The notes: generated by a model from the letters alone, not told the origin. A stretch of 64,000 nt of DNA from Variovorax paradoxus (GCF_018614955.1 NZ_JAGGNV010000001.1:145501-209500); one strand, 5' to 3'. Positions 25,979 through 35,001 are shown, counted from the stretch's first letter. A program made the numbers and translations.

Positions 25979-28108
25979 TTACTCGGATTGATTGAGGCTC
26001 GCGAAATCGGCGCCGCGTTCGACCAGCTCGACCAGCAGCGGCGAGGGCTGCCAGAACAGCGGGTCATCCTTGGCGAATTCGCGGATATCGGCCAGCACCT
26101 TCGCCAGGCCCACCGTGTCGGCGTACTTCATCGGCCCGCCGCGGTGGCGCGGAAAGCCGTAGCCGTAGAGAAAGGTCACGTCGACGTCGAGCGGGCGCAG
26201 CGCGATGCGCTGGTGCACGACGTTGGCGCCCTCGTTGATCATCGCGGCCATGTAGCGGCGCATGATTTCCTCATCGCTGAACTTGCGCGGCGTGACGCCC
26301 GCGCGCTGGCGCTCGGCATCGATGATGGCCTCGACTTCCGGGTCCGGGGTGCCGGTGCGCGCGCCCTCGGGATAGAGGTAGTAGCCGCGGCCGGTCTTCT
26401 GGCCGAACCAGCCGCGCTCGCAGATGCGGTCGGCGATCTGCACGTAGCGCGCCTTCGGGTCGCGCGTGGCGGCCTTGCGCTTGCGCGTGGCCCAGCCGAT
26501 GTCGCCGCCGGCCAGGTCGGAGACCTGGAACGGGCCCATCGGGTAGCCGAAGTCGCGCACCGCCTTGTCGATCTGGTAGGGCGAGGCGCCGTCTTCCATC
26601 ATGTGGTCGGCCGCCTGGCGATACACCGCGAGGATGCGGTTGCCGATGAAGCCGTCGCACACGCCGGCGCGCACCGGCGTCTTCTTCAGCTTCTTCGCGA
26701 GCTCGAAGCCGGTGGCCACCACGTCGGCGCTGACCTTCGCCGGCACCACGATCTCGAGCAGCTTCATGATGTTGGCCGGCGAGAAGAAGTGCAGGCCCAG
26801 CACGTCGGCCGGACGCGAGATGCTGGCCGCGATCTCGTCGATGTCGAGGTAGGAGGTGTTGGTGGCCAGCACCGCCCCCTTCTTGCAGACGCGGTCGAGC
26901 TCGGCGAAGACGGCCTTCTTGACCGCCATGTCCTCGAACACCGCTTCGACCACCAGGTCGACATCGGCGAGCGCGTCGTAGGTGGTCGCGCCCGAGAAGC
27001 GCACCATCACCGCGGCCTTGGCCTCGGCCGTCATGCGGCCCTTCTGGATCAGGCCGTCGTAGACCTTCTCGACGTGCGCGCGGCCGCGCGCGAGGCTGGG
27101 CTCGTCGCGCTCGATCATGGTCACCGGCAGGCCGGCATCGAGCATCGCCACCGCGATGCCAGCGCCCATGGTTCCGCCGCCGACGATGCCGCAGGACTCG
27201 ATGGGCCGCGGTTTCGCGGCCTTGGTCTCGGGCGCCTTCAGCACTTCGCGTTCGGCGAAGAAGGCGTGGATCAGGCCGGCGCGCTGCGGGCTCTCGATGC
27301 ACTGCAGGAAGAGCTTGCGTTCCAGCACCATGCCTTCGTCGAAGGGCAGCGCGAGCGCGGCCTCGACGGCTTCGATGATCTTCATCGGCGAGAAGAGGCC
27401 GCGGCTTTTCTTGGCGGTGTCTGCGCGCGCGGCTTCGAGCGCGGCGCGCTGCGTCTCCGGCTCGGCCAGCGCGTTCGCGTCGCGCGTACGGCGTACCGGC
27501 GCCTTGGCTGCGACCAGTTCTTTTGCATAGGCCAGGCCTTCGGGCTGCGCGTCGGCGCCTTCGCCCAGGCGATCGATCAGGCCCAGGGCCAGCGCTTCCT
27601 TGGCACCTGCATGGCGGCCGCTCAGCATCAGATCGAGCGCGGCTTTCACTCCGATCAGGCGCGGCGCACGCTGCGTGCCGCCCGAGCCGGGCATCAGCCC
27701 GAGCTGCACTTCCGGCAGGCCCAGCTTGGCGGAAGGCACGGCTAGGCGGTAATGCGCCGACAGTGCGATCTCCAGCCCGCCGCCGAGTGCGGCGCCGTGG
27801 ATCGCGGCCAGCACCGGCTTGCTGCAGTTCTCGATGCGGCTGCACACCTCCGGCAGCGAGGGCGGCAGCGGCGGCTTGCCGAATTCGCGAATGTCGGCGC
27901 CGGCAATGAAGTTGCGGCCGGCGCCCACGATCAGCACCGCGGCCACGGCGCCGTCGGCCTCGGCCGCGTCGATCGCGGCGATCAGGCCGCGGCGCACATC
28001 CACGCCGAGGGCGTTGACCGGTGGGTTGGCTATGGTGACGACCAGCACATCGGCCTGGCGCTGGAAGCTGACGGAATCGGACGCAGGAAGGGTGTCGGTC
28101 GTGGCCAT
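25979..28108 (-). CDS. Bifunctional enoyl-CoA hydratase / 3-hydroxyacyl-CoA dehydrogenase
   Basis: This 709-aa multifunctional enzyme has an N-terminal crotonase domain (about 10-190; [35 protein letters not shown]), a linker, an NAD-binding 3HCDH domain ([17 protein letters not shown] near 300) and two C-terminal helical 3HCDH repeats ([17 protein letters not shown]). It hydrates enoyl-CoA and oxidises the 3-hydroxy product. It is the first gene of the minus-strand operon and is divergent from a LysR gene, with a palindrome in the 111-bp spacer. Confidence 0.94.
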   Translation of the reverse strand: MATTDTLPASDSVSFQRQADVLVVTIANPPVNALGVDVRRGLIAAIDAAEADGAVAAVLIVGAGRNFIAGADIREFGKPPLPPSLPEVCSRIENCSKPVLAAIHGAALGGGLEIALSAHYRLAVPSAKLGLPEVQLGLMPGSGGTQRAPRLIGVKAALDLMLSGRHAGAKEALALGLIDRLGEGADAQPEGLAYAKELVAAKAPVRRTRDANALAEPETQRAALEAARADTAKKSRGLFSPMKIIEAVEAALALPFDEGMVLERKLFLQCIESPQRAGLIHAFFAEREVLKAPETKAAKPRPIESCGIVGGGTMGAGIAVAMLDAGLPVTMIERDEPSLARGRAHVEKVYDGLIQKGRMTAEAKAAVMVRFSGATTYDALADVDLVVEAVFEDMAVKKAVFAELDRVCKKGAVLATNTSYLDIDEIAASISRPADVLGLHFFSPANIMKLLEIVVPAKVSADVVATGFELAKKLKKTPVRAGVCDGFIGNRILAVYRQAADHMMEDGASPYQIDKAVRDFGYPMGPFQVSDLAGGDIGWATRKRKAATRDPKARYVQIADRICERGWFGQKTGRGYYLYPEGARTGTPDPEVEAIIDAERQRAGVTPRKFSDEEIMRRYMAAMINEGANVVHQRIALRPLDVDVTFLYGYGFPRHRGGPMKYADTVGLAKVLADIREFAKDDPLFWQPSPLLVELVERGADFASLNQSE

Positions 28109-28175
28109 GGTCTTTGTCTCCGGGTGAACCCAGCATTCTTGGCCCGGCTCGCCGCTTTGACAATTGCATGGGCGA

Positions 28176-28190
28176 TTGACAGACTGTCAA
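28176..28190. promoter_or_regulatory. Palindrome between the beta-oxidation operon and its LysR gene
   Basis: TTGACA-GAC-TGTCAA is a perfect inverted repeat that contains a T-N11-A LysR box. TTGACA appears on both strands, so each arm could serve as a -35 element for one of the two divergent genes. On the minus strand a weak -10, TGCAAT, lies 16 bp further on. A third TTGACA-like half (TTTGACAC) follows at 28198-28204. Confidence 0.5.
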
Positions 28191-28219
28191 AGAATATTTG
28201 ACACAATGCGCGCCTCATC

Positions 28220-29137
28220 ATGGATTTGCAATCGCTGACCCTGCTGGTCGAGATCCTCGATGCCGGCAACCTGAGCGCGGCCGCGCGCCGGCTCAAGATG
28301 AGCCGCGCCAACGTGAGCTACCACCTGAACCAGCTCGAGCGCTCGGTGGGTGCGCAGCTCGTGCGGCGCACCACGCGGCGCGCCGAAGCCACCGAGATCG
28401 GCCAGCGCCTCTACCAGCACGGCCTCGCGATCCAGAACGAGCTCCAGGCCGCGCGCGAATCGGCCTCGGCGCTGGGCCAGGGCCTGGTGGGGCGCGTGCG
28501 GCTCAGCGTGCCCAGCGGCTACGGGCAGCTGGTCATGTCCGACTGGCTGATCGACTTCAAGCGCCAGTACCCGGGCATCGTGCTCGACGTGCTGTTCGAG
28601 AACCGCATCGAGGACCTGCTGCGCGACGAGGTCGACATCGCGATCCGCGTGATCCCCGAGCCGCCCTTGAACCTAGTGGCGCGCGAACTCGGGCCGGTGC
28701 GCTATGTCGCCTGCGCCTCGCGTGCGTATGCCGAGGCGCATGCGCTGCCCACGCAGCTCGACCAGCTGGCGAGCGCGCCGGTGGTCACCGCGGCCGTGAT
28801 CGGGCGCCAGCTGCGCATGTCGGCCTACCAGGGCGAGGAGCGGCGCGAGGTGATCCTGGAGCCGACGCTGATCTCCGAGAACTTCCTGTTCCTGCGCCAG
28901 GCCGTCCTGGCCGGCCTCGGCATCGGGCTGGTGCCCGACTACGTGGTGCAGGAGGACGTGCGGCGCGGCGAGGTCCTGACCACGCTGGACGACTGGCGGC
29001 TCAGCATCTTCGGCACGCAGATGTTCATGCTCTACATGCCGAACCGGCAGCACACGCGAGCGACGCGGACCTTCATCGAGTTCATTCTGGAGCGGGCGCG
29101 TGGGGCGGCGGCGCAGACGCCGGGCCGTCAGGCCTGA
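28220..29137 (+). CDS. LysR-family regulator of the divergent beta-oxidation operon
   Basis: The 305-aa protein has an N-terminal wHTH (LVEILDAGNLSAAARRLKM, then YHLNQLERSVGAQLVRRTT) and a PBP2-type effector domain (CrgA-like layout, VRLSVPSGYGQLV). Its divergent position with a shared palindromic spacer makes it the likely regulator of the 28108-19454 operon and of itself. The effector is probably a substrate acid or its CoA ester. ATG 28220 begins MDLQSLTLLVEI; no strong ribosome site precedes it. Confidence 0.9.
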   Translation: MDLQSLTLLVEILDAGNLSAAARRLKMSRANVSYHLNQLERSVGAQLVRRTTRRAEATEIGQRLYQHGLAIQNELQAARESASALGQGLVGRVRLSVPSGYGQLVMSDWLIDFKRQYPGIVLDVLFENRIEDLLRDEVDIAIRVIPEPPLNLVARELGPVRYVACASRAYAEAHALPTQLDQLASAPVVTAAVIGRQLRMSAYQGEERREVILEPTLISENFLFLRQAVLAGLGIGLVPDYVVQEDVRRGEVLTTLDDWRLSIFGTQMFMLYMPNRQHTRATRTFIEFILERARGAAAQTPGRQA

Positions 29138-29152
29138 CCGCGTGCGAAGCGC

Positions 29153-29614
29153 CTATCTCGAGATTGCGTTGGCAGGCTGCGCGCTGAACACCTCGCGCAA
29201 TGCTTGAGCCGCTTCGATGGCGCGCGGAAAGCCTGCCGTGACGGTCGTCAAGTAGACGATTTCCTTGAGTTCGTCCGGCTTGACGCCCAGTTTCAGCGCG
29301 TAGCCGGCGTGGATCTTCAAGACTTGGATGTTGCCTGTGGCTGCGAATGCCGCCACTGCAGTGAGCTGTCGCGTGCGGTCGTCGAGGCCGGGCCTGGCCC
29401 ACACATCGCCCAAGGAGTAGTCCACGATTGCGTCGGCGAGAAAGGGAAAGTCCTGGCTCATGGCGTTCAGAACAGGCTGACCCGCGCCGCCGGACAGCTT
29501 GGACATCGTGGCCTCTCCCTGCGCGCGACGCGGGCTCTTGTCGGCTTGGGCGTGAGACACCGAGCCGACAAGCGAAAGCGCGACCGCAAAAGAGAGAGAT
29601 AAAGCATGCTTCAT
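29153..29614 (-). CDS. Exported carboxymuconolactone decarboxylase-family protein
   Basis: The 153-aa protein has a signal peptide (MKHALSLSFAVALSLVGSVSH, then AQA) followed by a CMD domain (ARPGLDDRTRQLTAVAAFAA, LKIHAGYALKLGVKPDELKE). It lacks the CxxC of AhpD-type members; the matching place reads TGNIQVLKIH, as in gamma-CMD enzymes. A periplasmic location is unusual for this mostly cytoplasmic family. The gene is convergent with the LysR gene and stands alone. Its function is unknown; a lactonase or decarboxylase role is only a family possibility. Confidence 0.75.
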   Translation of the reverse strand: MKHALSLSFAVALSLVGSVSHAQADKSPRRAQGEATMSKLSGGAGQPVLNAMSQDFPFLADAIVDYSLGDVWARPGLDDRTRQLTAVAAFAATGNIQVLKIHAGYALKLGVKPDELKEIVYLTTVTAGFPRAIEAAQALREVFSAQPANAISR

Positions 29615-30054
29615 TCGAGGCTCCGGAAAGTTGGAAAAAGCGCCGTGCTGGTCGACCACTTGAATCGATGCCGCTGCGTCTTGAACGCCTGCGATCACTT
29701 TAGGGACCCGCTCACCGCGAGCGCTGATATGGCTTGATCCTGTCAACAGCGCGAGCCGATCTCTCCGGGAGCCGGATTGCAGAACCGTTGGCGAATGCCG
29801 GATGGGGAACGCGACGGAGCCGGGTGCGTGAGCGACGGTTGATCATGCTGATATACGTGGATTGGCTACCGACAGTTCATGTATTCGTCGCGGGGCTGCC
29901 TGCTTTCTAGGGTCTGCGGTTGGTCACTTGCGTGGCTGCGCAATAGCGCTCCCGAGGATTCCCCTGTGGCCGTGGCTGCGCCGCGTTCCCGATCCGGCCT
30001 CAAACTGATTGTTCGATAAGCGCCTCCTTGGTGGTGGGCCATGTCATCGCGGGC
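29615..30054. other. Gene-free stretch beside the IS110-family element
   Basis: About 440 bp with no convincing gene. The first part is the upstream region of the exported CMD-family gene. The rest has lower GC than its surroundings and several short broken frames. The 3' side end of the insertion element should be close to base 30050 or a little below, but no terminal repeat was recognised. Confidence 0.35.
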
Positions 30055-31190
30055 TCATGCGGAGGCAGCCGGTGGTGGCATCACTTCGCGCGCGATGGCC
30101 CACACGAAGCCCGAGAGTTCGCGCGCGATGGCCACGACGATCTTGTTGTGCGGCATGTGTCGCGCCCTCAGTCGCTTGAAGCGCGCACACAGCCGCAATT
30201 GCGCAGTCCAGGCGATGTCGGTCACGGCCTTGGGCAGGTTCGACTGGCGCTTGGCGATGTCTGCGCTGACCCGAGCCGGATAGCGGTAGAGGTGTGCCAC
30301 CTCCACCAGCATGCGTCGCGCCGCCGAGTTGCCGGCCTTGGTGATGGCCCCCTGTCGGCGGCGCTGGCCGCTGGAGTCTTCGCTGGCACCAGGCCCAGGT
30401 AGGCCATCAACCGGCGCGGGTTGTCGAAGCGGTGGAAATCCTGGATCTCGGCCACCAGCGTGACCGCGGCGATGAGCTGCACACCGCGCAGTGCTTGAAG
30501 CGCGGCCACCACCGGCGCCAGCGACCAGCCCGCCAGCGCATCGCGCAGCGACTGCTCCAGGCGTGCGATGCGCGCCCCCGACTCGCTGACCGCGTGCAGG
30601 TACTCCTGGAAGGCAATCTGCTGCGCGGCGTGCGGCAGCGCCAGGCTGGCCAGCCAGCGCAGATGCGCCGCCGTCCAGGCGCTCTTGCCCGCGTACACCA
30701 CGCCACTGCGCAGCAGCAGCGCCTTCAGGCGGTGGCGTGCATTGCGCTGCTCGCGCACGGCGTCCTTGCGGGCGCGCACCAGGTCGCGCAGCGCCTCGTC
30801 CACGGCGTCTGGCACGCGCACGGCACTGAGTTCACCCGCGCGCGCCAGGCGCGCGAGCATCAACGCATCGCGGCGATCGGTCTTGACCCGATCGCCCGAG
30901 CGCTTGGGGATGGACGAGGGCGCCACCACTTCGCAGTGGTAGCCCAGGGCGGTGAGGTGGCGCTGCAGCACGAAGCCGCAGGGGCCCGCTTCGTAGACCA
31001 CATGCACGCAGTGGCCTCGGCTGACCAGGCGGCGCAGGGCCTTGCTGACGGCATCGACGCCACCGGCCACCGCACCCAGATGGCGTACTTCGCCGTCACG
31101 GCCGGCCTCGGCCAGGGCAATGTCGATGCTGTCCTTGTGGACGTCCAGACCGACGTAAATCGTGGCCGCGGTAGTGGTAGATTGACTCAT
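30055..31190 (-). pseudogene. IS110-family transposase, one-base frameshift
   Basis: The reading frame starts at ATG 31190 (ATIYVGLDVHKDSIDIALAE, the DEDD RuvC-like N-terminus) and is normal through MAYLGLVP. It then shifts near 30385: a run of two C residues on the coding strand would need three to restore the expected SEDSSGQRRRQGAITKAGNS continuation. The conserved C-terminal domain (RRMLVEVAHLYRYPARVS to AREVMPPPAA) is intact in the other frame to a TGA at 30055. With the base restored the protein would be 378 aa. It is either a recently inactivated copy or a sequencing error. Confidence 0.85.
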
Positions 31191-31294
31191 GGCCCGTCTC
31201 CTTGCTCGTTGACACGCTGTCCACCCCTCGGGGTGCAGCGTTGTGGCTCGGCGCACCTACGGTGCGCAACCCACGGTAGTCCCGGAGACGGGCC
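31191..31294 (-). ncRNA. Structured leader of the IS110 element, possible bridge RNA
   Basis: Directly upstream of the transposase start is a 104-bp region bounded by GGCCCGTCTCC (31191-31201) and its inverted copy GGAGACGGGCC (31284-31294). Inside are two perfect hairpins: CACCCC/GGGGTG (31222-31235) and GCGCACC/GGTGCGC (31251-31267). In IS110 elements a bridge RNA with two recognition loops is transcribed from this 5' non-coding part and guides donor and target choice. The structure fits that role, but loop pairing to the ends was not established. Confidence 0.45.
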
Positions 31295-31425
31295 ACCTCA
31301 ACGGCTCAAGCCATTCTGTCTAGCCCGTTTCCGCAAAGTTCTTGCCTATACGTCCAGAGGGAATCCGCAGCCGCCGTGTGTCGGCCGCCGTTGGACTTGG
31401 GCATGCTTTCTGCTGTACTCCCGGG

Positions 31426-32721
31426 ATGAACGACACCGTGACCTCACCCGTGGCCCTTGTGGCCAGCAGCCCCGCCACGCTCTCGATCGACCCGCAGCGC
31501 CTCTGGGATTCGCTGATGCAGCTCGCCAAGCTCGGCGCCACCGACAAGGGCGGCGTCTGCCGCCTCGCATTGACTGATCTCGATCGCCAGGGCCGTGAAC
31601 TCTTCGTGCGCTGGATGGAGGAGGCCGGCTGCAGCGTGCGCGTCGATGCGATCGGCAATATCTTCGCGCGCCGCGAGGGGCAGGACGCAAGCCTGCCGGC
31701 CGTGGCCACCGGCAGCCACATCGACACCCAGCCGACCGGCGGCAAGTTCGACGGCAACTACGGCGTGCTCGCAGGCCTGGAAGTGCTGCGCACCTTGAAC
31801 GATGCCGGCATCCGCACCGTGGCGCCGCTCGAAGTCTGCGTCTGGACCAATGAAGAAGGCTCGCGCTTCGTGCCGGTGATGATGGGCTCGGGCGTCTATG
31901 CCGGCGCCTTCACCCTGGCACACGCGCTCGCAGCCACCGACCGCGAGGGCGTGACGGTCGCGGCTGCCTTGCGCGCCATCGGCTTCGCGGGCGACGCGCC
32001 GGCCGCTGTGGACGAGGGCGCGCCGCGCTTCGGCGCGTATTTCGAAGCCCACATCGAGCAGGGCCCGGTGCTGGAAGAGGCCGACATTCCGCTCGGCGTG
32101 GTCACCGGCGCGCTGGGCCAGCGCTGGTACGACGTGGTCGTGACCGGCCAGGAAGCGCATGCCGGCCCGACGCCGATGCAGCTGCGCCGCGACGCGCTGC
32201 GGGGCGCCACCGGCCTCATGCAGACCGTGCATCAGATTGCGATGGGCGAGCAGCCCAACGCCCGCGGCACCGTCGGCTACGTGCAGGTGCATCCCAATTC
32301 GCGCAACGTGATTCCCGGCCGCGTGACCTTCACGGTCGACCTGCGCCATGCGGACGACGAGGGCCTCGCCCGCATGGACGCGCGCCTGCGCGCGGCTTGC
32401 GCTGCCGTGCAGGCGCAGGGCGGGCTCGCGGTCGAGGTCGAGCAGACCGTCTACTTCCCGCCGGCCCACTTCGCGGAGCCCCTGGTGCGCGCGGTACGCG
32501 AAGGCGCCGAACGTGCCGGTCTCGCGCACCTCGACATCGTGAGCGGCGCCGGGCACGACGCGGTGTACGTCGCGCGCACCACGCCGACCGCGATGATCTT
32601 CGTGCCCTGCAAGGACGGCATCTCGCACAACGAGATCGAGGATGCCAAGCCCGAGCACCTTGCGGCCGGCGCCAACGTGCTGCTGCACGCCATGCTGGAC
32701 CGCGCGGGGATTGCGCAGTGA
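31426..32721 (+). CDS. Allantoate amidohydrolase / N-carbamoyl-amino-acid hydrolase (M20 family)
   Basis: The 431-aa metallohydrolase has the M20 zinc motifs: ATGSHIDTQPTGGKFDGNYG (His and Asp), TNEEGSRF (catalytic Glu) and a C-terminal PCKDGISHNEIE (His). The dimerisation domain contains GVVTGALGQRWYDVVVTGQE. Such enzymes cleave allantoate, ureidoglycine or N-carbamoyl amino acids. The next gene, ureidoglycolate lyase, overlaps by one base and favours a purine or allantoin-nitrogen role. ATG 31426 is chosen because MNDTVTSP begins the natural N-terminus; the insertion element ends close upstream and may have changed its promoter. Confidence 0.85.
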   Translation: MNDTVTSPVALVASSPATLSIDPQRLWDSLMQLAKLGATDKGGVCRLALTDLDRQGRELFVRWMEEAGCSVRVDAIGNIFARREGQDASLPAVATGSHIDTQPTGGKFDGNYGVLAGLEVLRTLNDAGIRTVAPLEVCVWTNEEGSRFVPVMMGSGVYAGAFTLAHALAATDREGVTVAAALRAIGFAGDAPAAVDEGAPRFGAYFEAHIEQGPVLEEADIPLGVVTGALGQRWYDVVVTGQEAHAGPTPMQLRRDALRGATGLMQTVHQIAMGEQPNARGTVGYVQVHPNSRNVIPGRVTFTVDLRHADDEGLARMDARLRAACAAVQAQGGLAVEVEQTVYFPPAHFAEPLVRAVREGAERAGLAHLDIVSGAGHDAVYVARTTPTAMIFVPCKDGISHNEIEDAKPEHLAAGANVLLHAMLDRAGIAQ

Positions 32722-33212
32722 TGCTGCTTGCGCAGCCGCTCACCGCAGAAGCCTTTGCGCCTTACGGCACCGTGCTCGCGGCGCCCGCGGGCTCGGGGCG
32801 CCTCATCAACGGCGGCAACGCCGAACGCTTCGACCTCGTCGGCGACCTGCAGCTCGGCGCCGAGGGCGGCCGGCCGATGTTGGCGCTGTTCCGCGCGCAG
32901 GCGCGCAGCTTTCCGCATGCAGTGACAGAGATGGAGCGGCACGCACTGGGCAGCCAGAGCTTCGTGCCGCTCGGCGAGCGCCGCTTCGTGATCGTGGTCG
33001 CGGCCGCAGGTGCCGCGCCCGCGGCCGAGTCGCTCGCCGCCTTCGTCACCGACGGCTGCCAGGGCGTGACGCTCGCGTCCGGCACCTGGCATCACGCGCT
33101 GCTGGCGGTGGACGCGGGCGACTTCGTGGTGGTGGAGCGTGCCGGCGCGGCGGTCGACTGCGACACCGTGGCATTGGCAGCGCCGGCAGATATCTCGCTC
33201 ATGCCACGTTGA
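32721..33212 (+). CDS. allA: Ureidoglycolate lyase
   Basis: The 163-aa cupin-like protein has AllA features: LTAEAFAPYGTVL, NGGNAERFDLV, FPHAVTEMERH, SQSFVPLGE and ASGTWHHALLAV. It splits ureidoglycolate into glyoxylate and urea. The start overlaps the stop of the preceding hydrolase by one base (TGATG). Its last 14 bp overlap the 3' end of the convergent SRPBCC gene. Glyoxylate produced here could be used by hydroxyacid reductases elsewhere. Confidence 0.85.
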   Translation: MLLAQPLTAEAFAPYGTVLAAPAGSGRLINGGNAERFDLVGDLQLGAEGGRPMLALFRAQARSFPHAVTEMERHALGSQSFVPLGERRFVIVVAAAGAAPAAESLAAFVTDGCQGVTLASGTWHHALLAVDAGDFVVVERAGAAVDCDTVALAAPADISLMPR

Positions 33213-33663
33213 GTGCCTCTGCGGCGAGGCGATCGAGGTTCTGCTCGTTCGCCTCGACCACGAACTTGGCAATGCGCTGCCGTTCAGCCTCGGTGTCGAA
33301 CACCTGGCGCCATCCGACCAGTGTCTTGGTTCCTCGCGCCTCGAATGTGATGGTCAACTGGAAGTGATGCTGAGACATGTGCTCGAAGACGATTCGCTCC
33401 GGCTCGACGACTTCGAAGAAGACGCTTTCGTTCGGGTAGTTCGCCCCGTCAGGCCCGTGCATGACGAAGCGCCAAGCGCCACCGGGACGCAGGTCGAACT
33501 CGTGAAATGTGCTCGTGAATCCGTTCGGACCCCACCAGCGTGCCAGGTGAGCGGGATCGCTGAAGGCCTTGAAGACGCGCTCGCGCGGCGCGTCGATCAA
33601 GCGCGCGTGGACGAACGCTCGGTCCGCGATGGATTCTTCATCGGCAGTGGGCTTTTCGTTCAT
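33199..33663 (-). CDS. SRPBCC/AHSA1-family protein
   Basis: The 154-aa protein has the START/Bet v1-like fold, with family segments LIDAPRERVFKAFSDPAHLA and RWWGPNGFTSTFHEFDLRPG and a C-terminal helix with ANEQNLDRLAAEAL. The role is unknown; members are ligand-binding or stress-related. ATG 33663 has GAGGA upstream. The gene lies 10 bp after the GFA-family gene on the same strand, so they likely form a pair. Confidence 0.85.
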   Translation of the reverse strand: MNEKPTADEESIADRAFVHARLIDAPRERVFKAFSDPAHLARWWGPNGFTSTFHEFDLRPGGAWRFVMHGPDGANYPNESVFFEVVEPERIVFEHMSQHHFQLTITFEARGTKTLVGWRQVFDTEAERQRIAKFVVEANEQNLDRLAAEALNVA

Positions 33664-33673
33664 GTGCAAATCC

Positions 33674-34111
33674 TCAATTGGAGCCGTCCGCCTTGGTGGC
33701 GACTGCAGTACTGCTCGTGGGAAAGCGCGGCAACGCGTCGTCTATGTGAAACCACGGGACCTGTTGCTGCGTCCATACATGATCGTCGATGCGCGCACGC
33801 TGCGGTTCGTCCAGGCTGCCGACGGTGATTTGAACGCGGTCCGCCAGGACTTCCTCGTGCATGCTGAGGGTGCTTCCGCACGCCGGGCAGAAGCCGCGTT
33901 CCGCGAAGGCCGAAGATCGATAGCGGGCGGGCTCGCCATGAAGCCAGGCGAAGTCCTGCGTGCGGAAATGAACGAAGGCCAAGGCCGGCGCGCCGGAGTG
34001 CTTTTTGCACACGGCGCAGTGGCAGATGACACCGCGGATGGGTGCCGAAGCGGCGCGATACCGGATCGCGCCGCAGAGGCAGCCGCCTTCGAAGACCGTT
34101 GCGTCGCTCAT
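33674..34111 (-). CDS. GFA-family (glutathione-dependent formaldehyde-activating-like) zinc protein
   Basis: The 145-aa protein has all the family cysteines: GGCLCGAIRY (Cys11, Cys13), CHCAVCKKHSG (Cys30, 32, 35) and FCPACGS (Cys75, 78), which hold two zinc ions. The best known member condenses formaldehyde and glutathione, although many relatives have unknown roles. Start ATG 34111 is at MSDATVFEGG. It is divergent from the PEP-mutase-family gene, with 62 bp between the starts. Confidence 0.85.
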   Translation of the reverse strand: MSDATVFEGGCLCGAIRYRAASAPIRGVICHCAVCKKHSGAPALAFVHFRTQDFAWLHGEPARYRSSAFAERGFCPACGSTLSMHEEVLADRVQITVGSLDEPQRARIDDHVWTQQQVPWFHIDDALPRFPTSSTAVATKADGSN

Positions 34112-34173
34112 GGTTATCCCCTTGCGCGCCGTTGCGTTCAAAATCCAGGGCCATTCCCCACATCGAGGTTCCC

Positions 34174-35001
34174 ATGACCCGCACTGTCGCCGAAAAACGC
34201 GCCAATTTTCGCGCTCTCCACGCCGAGGGCTGCTTCGTGCTGCCGAATCCCTGGGACGTGGGCAGCGCGCGCTTCCTGCAAGGCCTGGGCTTCAAGGCGC
34301 TGGCCACGACGAGCTCGGGCTTCGCCTGGTCGCGGGGTCATGCCGATGGCGCCCTCTCGCGGGAGACGATCCTCGCCCATCTGCGCGAGATGGTCGCTGC
34401 GACCGATCTGCCGGTGAACGCGGACTTCGAGAGCGGCTTCGCCCCCGATCCGCAAGGCGTTGCGGAAAGCGTGCGGATGGCCATCGAGGCCGGGGTGGCC
34501 GGGCTGTCGATCGAGGATTCGACCGGCGACCCGGCGAATCCGCTGCATGCCATCGACGTCGCGGTCGCGCGGCTTCGTGCGGCACGCCGGGCGATCGACG
34601 AGGCGGGCGGCGACACCCTGCTGGTGGGACGCGCGGAGAACTTCTTTCAAGGCCGGCCGGATCTCGACGACACGATCGCCAGGCTGAAGGCCTATGCGGA
34701 GGCCGGTGCCGACTGCCTCTACGCGCCGGGCATCCGCACGCGCGAGCAGATCGCGGCCGTGGTGGCTGCCGTCGCGCCCAAGCCGCTCAACCTGCTCGTC
34801 GGATCGACCAGCGAGCTCACGCTGCAGGAGATCGCCGAGCTCGGCGTGCGGCGCGTCAGCGTCGGCGGCGCGCTGGCGCGCGCGGCCTGGGGTGGGTTCA
34901 TGCGTGCGGCCCGCACGCTGTCGGAACAGGGGCGTTTCGACGGCTTCGCGGACGCCGCCTCGGGCGTGGAACTCAACGCCTTTTTTGCAAAGTCGTCCTA
35001 G
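34174..35001 (+). CDS. Isocitrate lyase / PEP mutase family enzyme
   Basis: The 275-aa protein has the PEP mutase/ICL fold. It opens with VLPNPWDVGSARFLQGLGFK, then NADFESGFAPD with the metal-binding acidic pair, LSIEDSTGD, and a VGRAENFFQG segment. It lacks the KKCGH loop of true isocitrate and methylisocitrate lyases, so it is probably a related oxaloacetate- or carboxylate-cleaving enzyme of the uncharacterised subgroup. ATG 34174 follows CGAGG. Its 3' end overlaps a small convergent gene by 4 bp. Confidence 0.85.
   Translation: MTRTVAEKRANFRALHAEGCFVLPNPWDVGSARFLQGLGFKALATTSSGFAWSRGHADGALSRETILAHLREMVAATDLPVNADFESGFAPDPQGVAESVRMAIEAGVAGLSIEDSTGDPANPLHAIDVAVARLRAARRAIDEAGGDTLLVGRAENFFQGRPDLDDTIARLKAYAEAGADCLYAPGIRTREQIAAVVAAVAPKPLNLLVGSTSELTLQEIAELGVRRVSVGGALARAAWGGFMRAARTLSEQGRFDGFADAASGVELNAFFAKSS

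Larger units (their letters stand above)
30055..31294 (-). mobile_element. IS110-family insertion element (ends not defined)
   Basis: The element consists of a frameshifted DEDD transposase gene and a structured upstream non-coding region. The coordinates given run from the transposase stop to the outer inverted-repeat arm; the true ends may lie a few tens of bases outside. IS110 elements usually lack terminal inverted repeats and target duplications, which makes the ends hard to place by eye. It separates the exported CMD gene from the allantoate hydrolase gene. Confidence 0.75.

Noticed and set aside
29750..30050. Small gene upstream of the insertion element
   Set aside because: Only short broken frames without a ribosome site were seen.
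30222..31256. Intact IS110 transposase of 344 aa
   Set aside because: Its last 45 residues are out-of-frame sequence; the conserved C-terminal domain continues in another frame to 30055, so the gene is frameshifted.
34042..34173. N-terminal extension of the PEP mutase-family protein
   Set aside because: The added residues are Arg/Pro-rich, overlap the divergent GFA gene and lie before a well placed ATG at 34174.
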